This document shows, piece after piece, positions 36,514 through 39,454 of a stretch of 39,454 nucleotides of DNA (the first letter of the stretch is position 1; every line of letters begins with the position of its first letter). A model generated the notes under the pieces. It searched no databases and was not told the DNA's origin. It worked only from the letters and a program-made list of their open reading frames with translations. Both the position numbers and the translations under genes were made by a program. The stretch is taken from the NCBI GenBank assembly GCA_903820735.1, contig CAIJIZ010000324.1, positions 1 to 39,454 on the forward strand. The letters run 5' to 3'. The DNA is from an uncultured Pirellula sp. Its GTDB lineage: Bacteria > Planctomycetota > Planctomycetia > Pirellulales > Pirellulaceae.

Positions 36514-38211
36514 CTATAGGCACTTTAGGAAGTTGATCAAGTTTTGGCGGTCTTCTTCACTTAAAGAGTCACCGAAGGTGTGTCCCGTATTGAGCATGCC
36601 AGTATAGAGTTCCGGTTTTGACGGGTCGACTTGTGTCCCCGTGACTTCGCTCAAGGCACGGCTGAGCTGTTCGACCTGTTTGGGTGTTCTCCAATCGGGA
36701 TCAAAGACGCGGACGTAGGGATCGGCTTGGATCAGCTTCTGAATCTCTTCGTGAGATTTATTCGATTCATCTACGTATTTCCATCCGACCCGCGTTTGAT
36801 CGAAGTTGTTCGGGTCGGTACTGCTGGGGTACATGCTGTATTTCTTTGGCCGTGAGCTCGAGTGCAACAAATCGTAAAGCGTTGGTACCGAAGCGTTGTG
36901 CAGGTAAGGTCCTCTGGCCCAGATTCCAACGAGTGGTGGAGCGAGGTATTTTTGTGTAGAAACAAGGGTGCCACTTAGAAACTTCTTCTTCTCCTCGATA
37001 TTCATATCAAAGATGTTGTTGATGCGCAGCGGGTCGGTTCCCAATTCCTCGTGATCGACCAGTTTTCCTGGGAAGCTAACCAAGTCGTATTGCTTGTCAT
37101 CGGTTCGTTTGAAGGTGCCGTGGCAATGAGCGCAGTTGTTTTCAAACACTTTAAACCCTGCGTCAGCGGATTGGCTATCGACGGATTGAATGAAAGGATA
37201 ACGAGGTGTTTTAAGGGAACTGAAGAAGGACGGGACAGTCTTTCTAAAGGTCTCCTTGGCCTCTAGGTAATCGCGTCCCAAATGGTCGCGATTGATTGCC
37301 ATCGCATAAGTCACATCGGCGACATTTCCGGAGAACCCTCCGTCGACGTACAAGCCTTGCCCCTCTGTTCCGTGAGTCTTCCAATAGTAGTTGGTCCATG
37401 GCTGTGGTTTCAAAAATGGGATCAACGGTACTTTCGCTTCAAGGGGTTTGGTGTAGCTGGTGCTATGTTTCTCCAAGAAGAAGCTGTAGTAGCGTAGCAG
37501 GCTGGGTTTTACTCCATCGGGCCGCAGGGTTGGAACGAGAATACCGTAGAAGTCCGCTGAATCGATAAAGAACCTGGGTAGGTTTTTGGCGAATAGGAAC
37601 CCCGGGCTTGCGTGGGAACTTTTGCAGATATTCTGGTGCAAGCGTTCGAAGTCCAAGAAGACGTTAGGGATTCCTTCGGCCAGTTTTGGTTGAGGATTTT
37701 TGGGGTCTGGGTTGGTGAACAGGACGGTGGAGTGGCACAGGCGGCAATTCGGGGAGATACCTGGTGCGCCGTTCATCGCGACATTGGCTTTGGTGCGAAC
37801 CACCCCCAATGTTACTGACTCCTCGATCCGAGCATCTTCAATCGGGCGATGAACGCCGTATCGCATGTCCATCTCATGCCACCAAGCGTCGCTGAATTCT
37901 TCGAGTTCCTTGAGCCGCGTCTTCTCGACCGGGTCGCTCGCTCCCGCAGCCCAAACTTCATGAATGGTCCCCAAACCATCGAAATTCCAAAGTGGAGTCG
38001 CGAGGGTGAACCGGGAGAGTATCTCAAGCTTCCCGGCTTCTACCAATTCTTTATTGGCGATCAATTCCTCCTCTCGCACTTCGAAAGGGGCTTTCTCAAG
38101 TCGATCTTCCGTGGGGTCTTGCGCGACCATTCCAACCGGAAATGCGATGAGCAACCCAAAGGCAAGAGTAGACGCCAATACGAGACGCTTGTGATTTGAT
38201 CGATCGTTCAT
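36514..38211 (-). CDS. Di-haem c-type cytochrome, RoxA/LoxA-like or cytochrome c peroxidase-like
   Basis: Two CXXCH motifs 'CRLCH' and 'CAHCH'; 'GIWARGPYLHNASVPTLYDLLHSSSRPKKY' resembles RoxA/LoxA-type proteins; ATG at 38211 with signal peptide preferred over 38253. Confidence 0.8.
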   Translation of the reverse strand: MNDRSNHKRLVLASTLAFGLLIAFPVGMVAQDPTEDRLEKAPFEVREEELIANKELVEAGKLEILSRFTLATPLWNFDGLGTIHEVWAAGASDPVEKTRLKELEEFSDAWWHEMDMRYGVHRPIEDARIEESVTLGVVRTKANVAMNGAPGISPNCRLCHSTVLFTNPDPKNPQPKLAEGIPNVFLDFERLHQNICKSSHASPGFLFAKNLPRFFIDSADFYGILVPTLRPDGVKPSLLRYYSFFLEKHSTSYTKPLEAKVPLIPFLKPQPWTNYYWKTHGTEGQGLYVDGGFSGNVADVTYAMAINRDHLGRDYLEAKETFRKTVPSFFSSLKTPRYPFIQSVDSQSADAGFKVFENNCAHCHGTFKRTDDKQYDLVSFPGKLVDHEELGTDPLRINNIFDMNIEEKKKFLSGTLVSTQKYLAPPLVGIWARGPYLHNASVPTLYDLLHSSSRPKKYSMYPSSTDPNNFDQTRVGWKYVDESNKSHEEIQKLIQADPYVRVFDPDWRTPKQVEQLSRALSEVTGTQVDPSKPELYTGMLNTGHTFGDSLSEEDRQNLINFLKCL

Positions 38212-38450
38212 GGATTGTTCATGCCCGTAGAAGAGGGGAAACCTAAGGATCACGTGACAGAAAAAGATTCAATGGTGTCAACTTGCTGAGGTACTTGAGG
38301 TATTTTAGCATGTAGAATGGATCGGTTTAGGAGGGGCAAATACAGTCTTGTTCGAATGGGAATGAAATTCGAATAGTGAGTGATAAAATTCAAGAGGATA
38401 TCAGAATCGGATAGTAAGTACTTTCATATCCTCGGAGCACGAGCATTGGG

Positions 38451-38506
38451 CCGTGGATACAGTGCCCATGGTAGTGGGCCCTAGATACTGGACCCTAGAT
38501 ACTGGG
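38451..38506. repeat. 14-bp tandem repeat, 4 units, directly upstream of the acyltransferase
   Basis: CCGTGGATACAGTG CCCATGGTAGTGGG CCCTAGATACTGGA CCCTAGATACTGGG. Confidence 0.85.
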
Positions 38507-38513
38507 CGACAGC

Positions 38514-39454
38514 ATGAATATTCAGCCTTATCGAACTCCAGATACTTTTTGGCCCCCGAAAATGTCGCGGTGGTGGTTCCGTCTCGTGGACCCTTTGCGT
38601 GTCAAAGCCCTTCGCGAACAGAGAATTGAGTCTATTGAAACCAGGGGCTTCGAACACCTCCAGCAATCGCTCGATGCAAATGCTGGGATCCTATTGGCCC
38701 CCAACCACTCGTTTCATTGGGATTCGTACTGCCTACTTGAGGCTGCTCGCCGTGCAGGACGCCCTTTCTATATCATGACCGCTTGGCAGGTCTTTCATCA
38801 AAGCAGCAGGTTCGAACGATTCTCCATGCAGCGGTGCGGTTGCTTCAGTGTCGACCGCGAAGGAACGGACATGGCTGCGATCAAGACTGCAGTCGACATC
38901 CTACAAAATCAACCCTCCCCACTGGTAGTTTTTCCCGAAGGAGATGTCTACCACACCAACGATCGTGCCACCCTGTTTCGCGATGGAGCAGCGGCGATGG
39001 CGTTGCTAGGCGCCCGCAAGAGCCAACGGGATATCGTGGTCATTCCTGTAGCGATCAAGCGATGGTATACCGAGGATCCGCAAGAGAGCCTTGAAAATAC
39101 CCTTTCTCAGGTCGAAGATCGCTTATTCTGGCGTCCGAAAAAACATCTCAGTTTGCAAGAGCGGATACTATCCATCGCAAGTGCTTTATTATCTCTGAAA
39201 GAACTGGAATATTATCAATCTGTCCAAGCCGGTACGCTTGCCGATCGCATTCAGACCCTTGCGAACCAAATACTTTCCGATGCGGAAATCAGATATACTG
39301 TTAATGCGCCCAGTGGTATCTTGCCCGAACGAGTCAAGGAAATCCGAAGGCGCATCATTCAACTGCAATCGCGACCTGAGGTATCGGATGCCGAGCTGAT
39401 TCAGTACGAGGCCGACATGCAAAGCATGTTCTTCGTCACTCAGTTGTACAGTTA
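38514..39454 (+). CDS. 1-acyl-sn-glycerol-3-phosphate acyltransferase-like (PlsC family), partial at window edge
   Basis: Manually translated open frame from ATG 38514: 'MNIQPYRTPDTFWPPKMSRWWFRLVDPLRVKAL...LLAPNHSFHWDSYCLLEAARRAGRPFYIMTAWQVF...LVVFPEGDVYHTND'; HX4D and FPEG motifs; no stop in window, hence not in the ORF track. Confidence 0.88.
   Translation, partial: MNIQPYRTPDTFWPPKMSRWWFRLVDPLRVKALREQRIESIETRGFEHLQQSLDANAGILLAPNHSFHWDSYCLLEAARRAGRPFYIMTAWQVFHQSSRFERFSMQRCGCFSVDREGTDMAAIKTAVDILQNQPSPLVVFPEGDVYHTNDRATLFRDGAAAMALLGARKSQRDIVVIPVAIKRWYTEDPQESLENTLSQVEDRLFWRPKKHLSLQERILSIASALLSLKELEYYQSVQAGTLADRIQTLANQILSDAEIRYTVNAPSGILPERVKEIRRRIIQLQSRPEVSDAELIQYEADMQSMFFVTQLYS

Overview
This 39.5 kb window looks like a chromosomal segment of a Planctomycetes bacterium, probably Pirellulales-like. 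That placement rests on lineage-typical families: PSCyt1/DUF1549/DUF1553 (PSD1) proteins, DUF1501 proteins, Tat-type Gfo/Idh/MocA oxidoreductases, a DUF1080 protein, an ECF sigma factor, and a cbb3 oxidase with fused CcoN-CcoO. I support about 27 protein-coding genes. The last, a PlsC-type acyltransferase, runs off the right edge and is absent from the supplied ORF track because it has no stop codon in the window. I saw no rRNA, tRNA, CRISPR array, transposase or prophage. The most unusual feature is non-coding. Many gene boundaries carry short tandem direct repeats with 8-18 bp units, each locus with a different unit: a 7x11-mer, 4x16-mer, 4x14-mer, 13-mers whose terminal TGA coincides with a stop codon, 17-mers, 15-mers and a CTCTGTGN octamer element. 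In-frame minisatellites of similar size occur in the signal peptides or C-terminal tails of several exported or membrane proteins. Other points worth checking are a LuxR-type response regulator whose phospho-acceptor Asp appears replaced by Glu, a mono-haem CcoP, a 14-bp perfect GC-rich hairpin between divergent genes, periodically spaced GAAAA tracts beside rpsD, and FtsX/DevC-type permeases with no visible ATPase. All calls come from reading the sequence and translations; no database search was run.
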